DNA from: HGM04593 sp045634305
GTDB taxonomy: Bacteria > Bacteroidota > Bacteroidia > Bacteroidales > Bacteroidaceae
NCBI GenBank assembly: GCA_045634305.1
Contig: JAZQZZ010000027.1
Coordinates: forward strand, 1 to 12,978
Direction: 5' to 3'
DNA: 12,978 nt
Of this stretch, positions 6,698-12,978 are shown one piece after another; position 1 is the stretch's first letter; every line of letters starts with the position of its first letter. The notes below the pieces were generated by a model. It was not told the DNA's origin. It was given only the letters and a program-made list of their open reading frames with translations, and searched no databases. The position numbers were made by a program, and so were the translations under genes.

Positions 6698-8538
6698 TTA
6701 CGAAAATGAAAAAACTTGCACTTCTTGTATATCACAAGGAGTATGCTGCATTCCTCGAGAAACTTCGCGAGGTGGGTGTAGTCCACATCCAGGAGCGCGA
6801 GAGCGGTAGCTTGGAAAATCCTGAGATGGAGCAGAAGATGGCTCTTGCAGCCCGTTTTGCACGCATTGTCAAACGTCTTGAGGCTTGTACTCCCGAGGCA
6901 CTTGAGCCTGCCGGCGACGTTTCATCTGCTGCTGCAATAATGGACAAAGTTGAAACCCTTGTTGCCGATGTTGAACAACACAGGACGCTGCAGCAGGTTC
7001 TCGACAAGGATATTTCAAGCCTTGAACCTTGGGGCAATTTCGACTACTCTAATGTTGAGAAGTTGCGCGAGGCCGGTTACGAACTCAATTTCTTTGTCAC
7101 TTCGGCAAAGAGTTACATGAGCGAGTGGGAGAGCGACTACAACGCAATCCTTGTTGCCGAGAAACAGTCACGCAAATACTTTGTGACAATCACTCCACAA
7201 GGAACTGCTGTTGATGTCGATGCCGAGCCTGCAAAGTTGCCGACAACTTCACTCACAGCGCTTGAGGGCGAGCTTGCATCGGTAAATGCACGCATTGCGG
7301 AGTTTGAAAAAGAACTTGCACGTCTGGCACAGAGCGGTTTGAATACCGTCAAGGCGGCTCAGGAACTGCAGAAACGCGATATTGAGTTTACGAAGGTTAT
7401 GCTGGGTGGCGAAAAGGTTTCGGGCGACAAGCTCGTTCTGCTCGAAGGTTGGGTTCCCGAGGAATCTGTTGACTCTCTCAAGGCAATGCTCGATAACAGC
7501 GGTGCATTCTATGAACTGCGTGCAGCACGTCGTGGCGACAATTTCCCCGTCAAACTCAAGAACAATGCCTTTACCCGTATGTACGAGGTGCTCACCAAGA
7601 TGTACGGTATGCCAAGCGGAACCGATTTCGACCCCACACCTATTGTGGCGCCGTTCTTCTCGTTGTTCTTCGCATTCTGTATGGGTGATGCCGGTTACGG
7701 TCTGCTCATGATTCTTTTCGGTTTCCTCCTGAAGAAAAAGATGGGTAAGAAAATGGCCGGAATGATGAACCTTGTCATTACACTCGGTATCTTTACCACA
7801 GTTATGGGTGCGTTGCTCGGAACATTCTTCGGTATGAGTCTGTTGGAGTTCACCGGTATACCGCAAAGCCTCAGAGACTTTATCATCGCCGGCGATGTGG
7901 AACTCATGGGTTCAACATATGACAAGCAGATGATTCTTGCCCTTGGAATTGGTATTGTACACATATCGATAGCAATGACAGTGAAGGCTATCAACAGCAC
8001 AGTCTTCTTCGGTTTCAAGGAGTCGCTCAGTGCGTGGGGCTGGTGGCTTGTTGTCGTTGGTGGTGTGATTGTGGGTACACTTACTTTCCTGAGTGTGATA
8101 CCTGCGGGAATCTCAAAGTGGGTGTTCATTGCCGTTGGTGGTCTTGGTGCAGTGGGAATATATCTGCTCAATAACCTGCGCCGCAATGTCTTTGCGAATA
8201 TCGGTGCCGGTTTGTGGGATACATATAATATGGCATCAGGCTTGCTTGGCGATATCCTTTCATACATCCGTCTCTTTGCCCTTGGCCTTGCAGGCGGTAT
8301 GCTTGGAGCAACATTCAACAGCCTTGCAATGATGGTTGTCGAGGGTCAGGAAGGTATCGCTGCTGTGTTTGGCTGGATCGGCTTCGGTCTCATAATCCTT
8401 GTAGGCCACACACTCAACATTGCAATGTCGTGCCTCAGTGCCTTTGTACACCCGTTGCGTCTTACATTCGTGGAGTATTTCAAGAATGCAGGCTACGAAG
8501 GCAAAGGCGAGGAATACAAACCGTTCAAGAATGAATAA
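6694..8538 (+). CDS. atpI: V-type ATPase subunit I (membrane stator, subunit a homologue)
   Basis: Membrane stator subunit that forms the two ion half-channels against the K ring. The product has 614 residues; relatives are about 600-660. Residues 1 to about 310 are a soluble coiled-coil arm with WVPEESVDSLKAML near 249. Membrane segments begin at about 317 (IVAPFFSLFFAFCMGDAGYG, a family hallmark) and continue to about 585. The essential ion-path arginine lies in SYIRLFALGLAGG as Arg526, and the second conserved helix has HPLRL at 586-590 with Arg589, followed by FVEYFKNAGYEGKGEEYKPF. The ATG at 6694 overlaps the atpD stop and has a strong ribosome site; an internal ATG at 6706 is a weaker alternative. 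The following 152-base gap contains a repeat and a hairpin before atpK. Confidence 0.96.
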   Translation: MITKMKKLALLVYHKEYAAFLEKLREVGVVHIQERESGSLENPEMEQKMALAARFARIVKRLEACTPEALEPAGDVSSAAAIMDKVETLVADVEQHRTLQQVLDKDISSLEPWGNFDYSNVEKLREAGYELNFFVTSAKSYMSEWESDYNAILVAEKQSRKYFVTITPQGTAVDVDAEPAKLPTTSLTALEGELASVNARIAEFEKELARLAQSGLNTVKAAQELQKRDIEFTKVMLGGEKVSGDKLVLLEGWVPEESVDSLKAMLDNSGAFYELRAARRGDNFPVKLKNNAFTRMYEVLTKMYGMPSGTDFDPTPIVAPFFSLFFAFCMGDAGYGLLMILFGFLLKKKMGKKMAGMMNLVITLGIFTTVMGALLGTFFGMSLLEFTGIPQSLRDFIIAGDVELMGSTYDKQMILALGIGIVHISIAMTVKAINSTVFFGFKESLSAWGWWLVVVGGVIVGTLTFLSVIPAGISKWVFIAVGGLGAVGIYLLNNLRRNVFANIGAGLWDTYNMASGLLGDILSYIRLFALGLAGGMLGATFNSLAMMVVEGQEGIAAVFGWIGFGLIILVGHTLNIAMSCLSAFVHPLRLTFVEYFKNAGYEGKGEEYKPFKNE

Positions 8539-8563
8539 AATATTGCATCCTCAAGACTGTTGT

Positions 8564-8630
8564 GATTGTCATTTCGAACGTATGTGAGACGAGTTGTTGA
8601 GGGCTTCGCCCGAAAAAACTCTTTTCAATC
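8564..8630. repeat. Intergenic repeat element, copy 2 (atpI/atpK junction)
   Basis: GTCATTTCGAACGTATGTGAG (from 8568) resembles the copy at 11159, sharing GTCATTyC and ACGTATGTGAG. Short inverted ends GATTG (8564-8568) and CAATC (8626-8630) bracket the element, though five bases could match by chance. Its second half is the hairpin listed separately. No coding sequence is seen in the whole 152-base gap between atpI and atpK. Confidence 0.5.
8591..8625 (+). terminator. Hairpin with short T run before atpK (possible attenuator)
   Basis: GGGC (8601-8604) pairs with GCCC (8608-8611) over a TTC loop. An outer stem, GAGTTGTT (8591-8598) with AAAAACTC (8614-8621), has one mismatch, with small internal mismatches between the two stems. 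TTTT follows at 8622-8625. The short T run makes full termination doubtful. It could partly stop transcription, or act as an RNA processing or stability element, between atpI and atpK. Confidence 0.4.
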
Positions 8631-8690
8631 GCCGGTCTAGGTGCTTAACAAGTGGAAATAAAAAATTATAAATATTAAAAACTAAACATT

Positions 8691-9110
8691 ATGGAACTTT
8701 TATTAGGTTATTTGGGAATGGGTCTCATGTTGGGACTCGCAGGTATTGGTAGTAGTATCGGTACAACAATCGCAGGTAATGCAGCCGTTGGCGCATTGAA
8801 GAAGGACAGCTCAAAGTCATCAGGTTACATGATTCTTTCGGCTCTTCCTGCTACACAGGGTCTTTACGGTTTCTTGGCACTGTTGCTCCACTTCGGTAAG
8901 GTAACAGCCGAGACTGGTATGTTGTGGTTTGGCGTAGGTCTTGGCGTTGGTCTCGTTTGTCTCTTCTCTGCAATCCGTCAGGGTCAGGTTTGTGCAAACG
9001 GTATCGTTGCAATGTCTCAGGGTCACGACGTGCAGACAAATACAATGATTTACGCAGCTCTCCCCGAGTTCTACGCCATCCTTGCACTTGTTGCAACATT
9101 CTTGGTGTAA
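8691..9110 (+). CDS. atpK: V-type ATPase proteolipid subunit K (rotor ring, Na+-type)
   Basis: Proteolipid that assembles into the rotor ring and carries the transported ion. The product has 139 residues and four hydrophobic helices, i.e. two helical hairpins (about 5-30, 45-68, 77-100 and 117-139). Only one carboxylate sits mid-membrane: Glu126 in ALPEFYAILAL. The matching place in the first hairpin is Gln56 in LPATQGLYGF. All ligands that hold Na+ in Enterococcus hirae NtpK are present: Leu52, Thr55, Gln56, Gln97 (in AIRQGQV) and Glu126, corresponding to L61, T64, Q65, Q110 and E139. A Na+-translocating ring is therefore predicted. It is somewhat shorter than the ~155-residue NtpK. It is the last gene of the operon, preceded by an A-rich leader and followed by a strong terminator. 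Confidence 0.95.
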   Translation: MELLLGYLGMGLMLGLAGIGSSIGTTIAGNAAVGALKKDSSKSSGYMILSALPATQGLYGFLALLLHFGKVTAETGMLWFGVGLGVGLVCLFSAIRQGQVCANGIVAMSQGHDVQTNTMIYAALPEFYAILALVATFLV

Positions 9111-9131
9111 TAAAAGAGTAGGGTACAAATT

Positions 9132-9176
9132 AAAGCAATCATCCCCACACGACATGTGCGGGGATGATTGCTTTTG
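9132..9176 (+). terminator. Strong intrinsic terminator of the V-ATPase operon
   Basis: A 15-bp perfect stem (AAAGCAATCATCCCC at 9132-9146 with GGGGATGATTGCTTT at 9160-9174), with three further inner pairs (9148-9150 with 9156-9158) after one mismatch and a 5-nt loop, is followed by a T run. It starts 21 bases after the atpK stop. The symmetric A/T flanks could allow termination on both strands, but no convergent gene is present. Confidence 0.92.
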
Positions 9177-9206
9177 TTATTATGTCTACCGAAATCTATC
9201 TGCTTT

Positions 9207-9237
9207 GCTATATTTGCCTGCTTTGGCAAATATATGC
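9207..9237. promoter_or_regulatory. Dyad of unknown role upstream of the glycogen synthase promoter
   Basis: TATATTTGCC (9209-9218) and GGCAAATATA (9225-9234) form a 10-bp perfect inverted repeat with a 6-base spacer; GC on each side extends it with one bulged base. No T run follows on either strand, so it is not an obvious terminator. It is centred about 70 bases before the promoter -33 box and could be a regulator site. The rest of the 316-base gap between atpK and the synthase holds the terminator, the promoter and the leader hairpin; no small gene is seen. Confidence 0.4.
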
Positions 9238-9291
9238 TAACTGTTTGTCGCTGTTTTGTGTAATTTTTGCCTTTTTAAGTTATTTTAATTC

Positions 9292-9323
9292 TTTGGTTAT
9301 TCGGAAATAATTTTGTAATTTTG
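9292..9323 (+). promoter_or_regulatory. Bacteroides-type promoter for glycogen synthase
   Basis: TTTG at 9292-9295 (-33 box) and TAATTTTG at 9316-9323 (-7 box) are separated by 20 bases, the spacing known for the Bacteroidetes primary sigma factor. An overlapping second TAATTTTG at 9308-9315 lacks a well-spaced partner. Transcription should start near 9330, giving a leader of about 97 bases. Confidence 0.75.
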
Positions 9324-9334
9324 CACTTCATTTT

Positions 9335-9356
9335 GAGAGAGGGGGTACTTTCTCTC
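9335..9356 (+). promoter_or_regulatory. Stem-loop at the 5' end of the glycogen synthase leader
   Basis: GAGAGA (9335-9340) pairs with TCTCTC (9351-9356) around the loop GGGGGTACTT, where G-U pairs could add length. It lies within about 5-25 bases of the predicted transcript start. It could protect the mRNA 5' end or be regulatory; no known riboswitch class is recognised. Confidence 0.35.
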
Positions 9357-9426
9357 CATTTGTATATATAATAAGGTGTTCCAAAAGTGTGGAATTCTTA
9401 TAAATTTTGAGATTTATTAATTAGCG

Positions 9427-11088
9427 ATGAAGAAGGAATTATTGCTTCCCGATTATCTTTTCGAGATTAGCTGGGAGGTCTGTAACAAGGTGGGCGGCAT
9501 CTATACAGTGGTATCTACAAAGGCCCGCACCATTTCTGAAATTGAGGGATTGAATGCTATCTACATTGGTCCCGACTTGTGGAAGGATAAAGAAAATCCA
9601 CTTTTTACCGAGGATAAGCGCCTGTGGAATGCTTGGCGTAAGAAGATTAACAGCGATAAACTCACTGTACGTTGCGGCCACTGGGAGATTCCCGGCCGTC
9701 CGAAGGTGGTGCTTGTTGATTACACAGGCTACATGGACGACAAGGATGCCATTTACGGCGAACTTTGGAACGACTTCGGTGTCGATTCACTCCATGGCTA
9801 TGGCGACTACGACGATTCAATGATTTTCGGTTATGCCGTAGGCAAGGTAATCGAAAGCTTCTATAATACAAACATAAAGGCCGGCAGCAATGTGGTTGTT
9901 CAGGCTCACGAATGGCAGAGTGGTGGTGCAGCATTGTACCTCAAGAAAAACTTGCCTGCAGTTGGAACAATCTTTACAACCCATGCAACAAGCATCGGCC
10001 GTTCAATTGCTTCAAATGGCAAACCGCTCTACGACTACTTCGATGGTTACAACGGTGACCAGATGGCCGAGGAGCTCAACGTGCAGTCAAAGCAGTCGGT
10101 CGAGAAGAACACTGCGCTGAATGTTGACTGCTTCACTACGGTTAGCGAGATTACAGCCCGTGAGTGCAAACAGCTTGTAGGCCGTGAGTGTGACGTGATT
10201 CTTGAGAACGGTTTCGAGAAGGATTTCGTTCCCGTAGGCAAGGATTTCACTGCAAAAAGAAAGGCAGCACGCAAGGCACGTCTGCGCGTGGCGGCAGCTC
10301 TCACCGGCGACACCATTGCCGACGATGCAATTATAATAGGTATTGGTGGCCGCATGGAGATGCGCAACAAGGGTATCGATATGTTCCTTGAGTCAATGGC
10401 GCGCCTGAATGCTTGCGAAAACCTCAACCGCGACGTTGTTGCCTTCATTGATGTTCCTGCATGGTCGGGCGATGCACGCGAGGATTTGATCAAGCGCCTT
10501 GCCAGTGACAAGGATGCTTGGGACACTCCACTGCCAAACCCATATCTCACACACAACCTCCACAACTTCTACGAGGATGCAATTGCCCGCGGTATACGTG
10601 GCTTGCAGATTGACAACCGCAGCGGCAAGAACCGCGTGAAGGTTATCTATGTTCCTTGCTATTTGAAGGGTAACGACGGTATCTTCAACAAGGACTACTA
10701 CGATGTACTCATCGGTAACGACCTGAGCGTCTATCCTTCTTACTACGAGCCATGGGGCTACACTCCGCTCGAGAGCGCTGCATTCCACATCCCAACCATC
10801 ACCACAAACCTTGCAGGCTTTGGTCTTTGGGTGAACTCGGTGCTTGGCCGCCGAGGCGAACTGCTTGACGGAGTAGAGGTTATCTCACGTACAGACAGCA
10901 ACTATTTCGATGCAGCCGATGTAATTACAAAAAATATTTGTAACTTTGCGGAGCTTTCTGAGAAAGAGGTCAATGACTGCCGCAAAAAGGTTGCCAAGAT
11001 TGCCGAAAAGGCTCTTTGGAAGCACTTTATAAAGAATTATCTCGAGGCTTACAATGTAGCTCTCGTTGCTGCAAAGGCGCGACAGTAA
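9427..11088 (+). CDS. Glycogen synthase, GT3 (eukaryote-like) family
   Basis: Cytoplasmic enzyme that adds glucose from a nucleotide sugar (UDP-glucose by analogy to GT3 enzymes) to alpha-1,4-glucan. It has 553 residues with two Rossmann domains. Family signatures: WEVCNKVGGIYTV at 16-28 with Lys21 for donor binding; AHEWQSGG at 160-167; TTHATSIGR at 184-192; TVSEITARE near 238; GGRMEMRNKG at 307-316 with Arg309 and Lys315 for the phosphates; YYEPWGYTPLE at 439-449 with Glu441 and Glu449. These match animal and yeast glycogen synthase rather than bacterial GlgA (GT5), so no glgA symbol is given. It is shorter than the ~700-residue eukaryotic enzymes and lacks their extended phosphorylated tails. 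The C-terminal helices contain few arginines. It has its own promoter and is followed by the phosphorylase gene on the same strand. Confidence 0.94.
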   Translation: MKKELLLPDYLFEISWEVCNKVGGIYTVVSTKARTISEIEGLNAIYIGPDLWKDKENPLFTEDKRLWNAWRKKINSDKLTVRCGHWEIPGRPKVVLVDYTGYMDDKDAIYGELWNDFGVDSLHGYGDYDDSMIFGYAVGKVIESFYNTNIKAGSNVVVQAHEWQSGGAALYLKKNLPAVGTIFTTHATSIGRSIASNGKPLYDYFDGYNGDQMAEELNVQSKQSVEKNTALNVDCFTTVSEITARECKQLVGRECDVILENGFEKDFVPVGKDFTAKRKAARKARLRVAAALTGDTIADDAIIIGIGGRMEMRNKGIDMFLESMARLNACENLNRDVVAFIDVPAWSGDAREDLIKRLASDKDAWDTPLPNPYLTHNLHNFYEDAIARGIRGLQIDNRSGKNRVKVIYVPCYLKGNDGIFNKDYYDVLIGNDLSVYPSYYEPWGYTPLESAAFHIPTITTNLAGFGLWVNSVLGRRGELLDGVEVISRTDSNYFDAADVITKNICNFAELSEKEVNDCRKKVAKIAEKALWKHFIKNYLEAYNVALVAAKARQ

Positions 11089-11103
11089 ACAGTAAATCCT
11101 TCT

Positions 11104-11184
11104 GAGATTTCTCCCAGCAGCTAGAGATGACAGCTTTCCGCATTATTTTGCGGATGATGTCATTCCTGACGTATGTGAGGAATC
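11104..11184. repeat. Intergenic palindromic repeat element, copy 3 (synthase/phosphorylase junction)
   Basis: Two half-units face each other: an inverted one at 11104-11131 (GAGATTTCTCCC...GAGATGAC) and a direct one at 11159-11184 (GTCATTCCTGACG...GAGGAATC). ATGAC (11127-11131) pairs with GTCAT (11159-11163), and between them CCGCA (11138-11142) pairs with TGCGG (11149-11153) over a 6-base loop, so the element can fold into a large hairpin. It shares GTCATTyC and ACGTATGTGAG with the copy at 8568. It lacks a T run, so termination is uncertain. Confidence 0.6.
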
Positions 11185-11247
11185 CGATTAAGGTAAGATA
11201 GCTTGAATTTGATATAACAAACGAAATATTCATTTAATAAAAATAAT

Positions 11248-12978
11248 ATGATTGCAATTAGTAACGCAAACCAACCTAGTTGGAAAACAGTTAATGTAAA
11301 ATCTTATATTCCCGAGTCTTTGAAGCCACTCGAGGAATTGTCACGTAACCTTTGGTGGGTATGGAACGAGGAGGCTAAAGAGCTCTTCAAGATGCTCGAT
11401 GCCGACCTTTTCAAGGCTTGTGGCGGTAACCCTGTTCTCTTGTTGGAGAAGTTGGGCGTTGAGAAACTCGATGAGCTTTCAAAGAACAAGACTATTCTTG
11501 CAAAGCTTGCCGATGTTTATGCCGATTTCCGTCGCTACATGGATGTTAAGCCAAATGCCGAGCGTCCTTCAGTAGCTTACTTCTGTATGGAGTATGGTTT
11601 GACAAGCGTTTTGAAGATCTACTCTGGTGGTCTTGGTATCCTTGCCGGTGACTACTTGAAGGAGGCTTCTGACTCAAACGTTGATATGTGTGCGGTAGGT
11701 TTCTTGTACCGTTACGGTTACTTCAGCCAGTCACTCTCAATGGACGGCTCACAGATTGCCAACTACGATGCACAGAACTTCAACCAGCTCCCAATCGAGC
11801 GCGTATACGAGGAGGATGGTGTTACACCTCTTGTAATCCACGTTCCTTACATCGATTACTATGTACATGCTAACGTTTGGAGAGTAAATGTAGGTCGTGT
11901 GCCCCTTTACTTGCTCGATACCGATTTCGACATGAACAGCGAGTTCGACAAGCCAATCACTCACAAGCTCTATGGTGGCGACTGGGAAAACCGCTTGAAG
12001 CAGGAGATTCTCCTTGGTATCGGTGGTATGATTGCATTGGAGAAGATGGGTATCAAGAAGGAGATCTACCACTGCAACGAGGGTCACGCAGCACTCTGCA
12101 ACCTCTACCGTCTGACACAGTACATCAAGACCGGTTACACATACGAGGAGGCTCTTGAGATTGTACGTTCAAGCTCACTCTACACAGTTCACACTCCTGT
12201 ACCTGCTGGTCACGACTACTTCGACGAGGCACTCTTCGGCAAGTACATGAGAGGTTATGCAAGCCAGCTCAACATCACTTGGGACGACTTGATGAACCTT
12301 GGCCGCATCAACGCCGGTGACAAGAACGAGCGTTTCTGTATGTCTACATTCGCATGCAACACTTGCCAGGAGATCAACGGTGTTAGCCGCCTCCACGGTA
12401 AGGTATCAAAGGATATGTTCGCCGAGATCTGGAAGGGTTACTTCCCATCTGAGAACCACGTAGGTTATGTAACCAACGGTGTTCACTACCCGACATGGGT
12501 TGCACCTGAGTGGGATAACCTCTACAAGCAGAACTTCGATCCAAGCTTCATCAACGACCAGTCTAACGAGAGCATCTGGCACGCAATCGAGAACATCTCT
12601 AACGAGACAATCTGGAACACACGTGTTGCCCGCAAGAAGATGCTTATCGACTACATCAAGAAGGCGTTCAGCGAGGAGTGGTTGAAGAACCAGGGCGACC
12701 CAATGCGCATCGTTGACGTTGTGAAGAAGATAAACCCCGATGCACTCGTTATCGGTTTCGCACGCCGTTTCGCTACTTACAAGCGTGCTCACCTTCTCTT
12801 CACCGACCTCGACCGTTTGGCTAAGTTGCTCAACAACCCCGAGCGTCCAATCCAGTTCCTCTTCGCAGGTAAGGCTCACCCACACGATGGTGCAGGTCAG
12901 GGCTTGATCAAGAAGATTATCGAGGTTTCACGCCGTCCTGAGTTCGTAGGTAAGATCATCTTCCTCGAGAACTACGAT
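11248..12978 (+). CDS. glgP: Alpha-glucan (glycogen) phosphorylase, short DUF3417-containing type (3' partial)
   Basis: PLP enzyme of GT35 that uses phosphate to release glucose-1-phosphate from glycogen or maltodextrin. The frame is open from ATG 11248 to the window end: 577 codons of an expected ~850. An N-terminal DUF3417-like domain (about 10-95, with SRNLWWVWNEEAKELF) precedes the phosphorylase core: FCMEYGL at 112-118, SGGLGILAGDYLK from 126, HCNEGHA at 275-281, HTPVPAGHD at 315-323, GFARRFATYKRA from 503, and FAGKAHPHDG at 539-548. The PLP-lysine region lies beyond the window, so activity cannot be confirmed. No TAnnTTTG promoter is seen in the 159-base gap after the synthase, so it is probably transcribed with it; the gap holds repeat copy 3 and an A-rich leader. 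Codon choice shifts strongly toward C-ending codons, suggesting high expression. Confidence 0.95.
   Translation, partial: MIAISNANQPSWKTVNVKSYIPESLKPLEELSRNLWWVWNEEAKELFKMLDADLFKACGGNPVLLLEKLGVEKLDELSKNKTILAKLADVYADFRRYMDVKPNAERPSVAYFCMEYGLTSVLKIYSGGLGILAGDYLKEASDSNVDMCAVGFLYRYGYFSQSLSMDGSQIANYDAQNFNQLPIERVYEEDGVTPLVIHVPYIDYYVHANVWRVNVGRVPLYLLDTDFDMNSEFDKPITHKLYGGDWENRLKQEILLGIGGMIALEKMGIKKEIYHCNEGHAALCNLYRLTQYIKTGYTYEEALEIVRSSSLYTVHTPVPAGHDYFDEALFGKYMRGYASQLNITWDDLMNLGRINAGDKNERFCMSTFACNTCQEINGVSRLHGKVSKDMFAEIWKGYFPSENHVGYVTNGVHYPTWVAPEWDNLYKQNFDPSFINDQSNESIWHAIENISNETIWNTRVARKKMLIDYIKKAFSEEWLKNQGDPMRIVDVVKKINPDALVIGFARRFATYKRAHLLFTDLDRLAKLLNNPERPIQFLFAGKAHPHDGAGQGLIKKIIEVSRRPEFVGKIIFLENYD

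Noticed and set aside
7249..8318. Long minus-strand open frames of about 205 codons inside atpI (7249-7866 and 7695-8318)
   Set aside because: They lie wholly antisense to a gene with clear family motifs, resemble no known protein, and are rich in His/Cys/Thr or Pro/Arg/Ser as expected of reverse-strand shadows.
9335..9426. A riboswitch in the glycogen synthase leader
   Set aside because: Only one short stem-loop is visible, and no known aptamer core is recognisable in the roughly 97-base leader.
10047..10788. Minus-strand open frames inside the glycogen synthase gene
   Set aside because: Antisense to well-conserved motifs of the synthase, with no start context, promoter or recognisable product.
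11185..11247. A separate promoter for the phosphorylase gene
   Set aside because: No TAnnTTTG box with a spaced TTTG was found; GATAGCTTGAA is too poor a match. Read-through from the synthase promoter is simpler.
11749..12885. Minus-strand open frames inside the phosphorylase gene, the longest at 12406-12885
   Set aside because: They come from strong codon bias on the + strand, which removes stop codons from a reverse frame. The + strand frame is unbroken and has all the expected motifs.

Overview
The window looks like chromosome from an anaerobic member of the Bacteroidales (Bacteroides/Prevotella group; genus not determined). The evidence is promoter motifs of the TAnnTTTG type, A/T-rich leaders mostly without Shine-Dalgarno sites, a V-type ATPase operon of the Bacteroidetes/Chlamydia layout (E, DUF2764, A, B, D, I, K), a GT3 (eukaryote-like) glycogen synthase next to a short alpha-glucan phosphorylase, and intergenic GTCATTCC...GAGGAATC repeats. 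Every gene reads on the + strand. Both end genes are cut by the window.

Layout: (1) 1-1102 is the 3' part of a Na+/phosphate cotransporter with a PhoU-like tail, closed by a strong intrinsic terminator. (2) 1103-1369 holds that terminator and two TAACTTTG promoter -7 candidates. (3) 1370-9110 is the V-type ATPase operon. The junctions atpB/atpD and atpI/atpK are widened to about 150 bp by degenerate repeat elements. The second of these also carries a hairpin that could act as an attenuator before the proteolipid gene. A 15-bp perfect-stem terminator follows atpK. (4) 9177-9426 holds a 10-bp dyad, a near-ideal Bacteroides promoter (TTTG-N20-TAATTTTG) and a leader hairpin. (5) 9427-11088 is glycogen synthase. 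(6) A third repeat element separates it from an alpha-glucan phosphorylase (11248 to the window end, 577 codons visible).

How it fits together: proteolipid K carries all five residues that bind Na+ in Enterococcus hirae NtpK, so the rotary ATPase is predicted to couple ATP to a Na+ gradient. The upstream transporter would use Na+ to import phosphate, and the phosphorylase would spend phosphate to release glucose-1-phosphate from glycogen. This link is inferred from adjacency. The most notable feature is the reduced ATPase: no C, F or G subunit is encoded here, and a DUF2764 protein sits where subunit C lies in Thermus/archaeal operons.

No tRNA, rRNA, CRISPR, insertion sequence, phage gene or antisense gene was seen. 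Everything apart from the DUF2764 role and the repeats belongs to well-known families.
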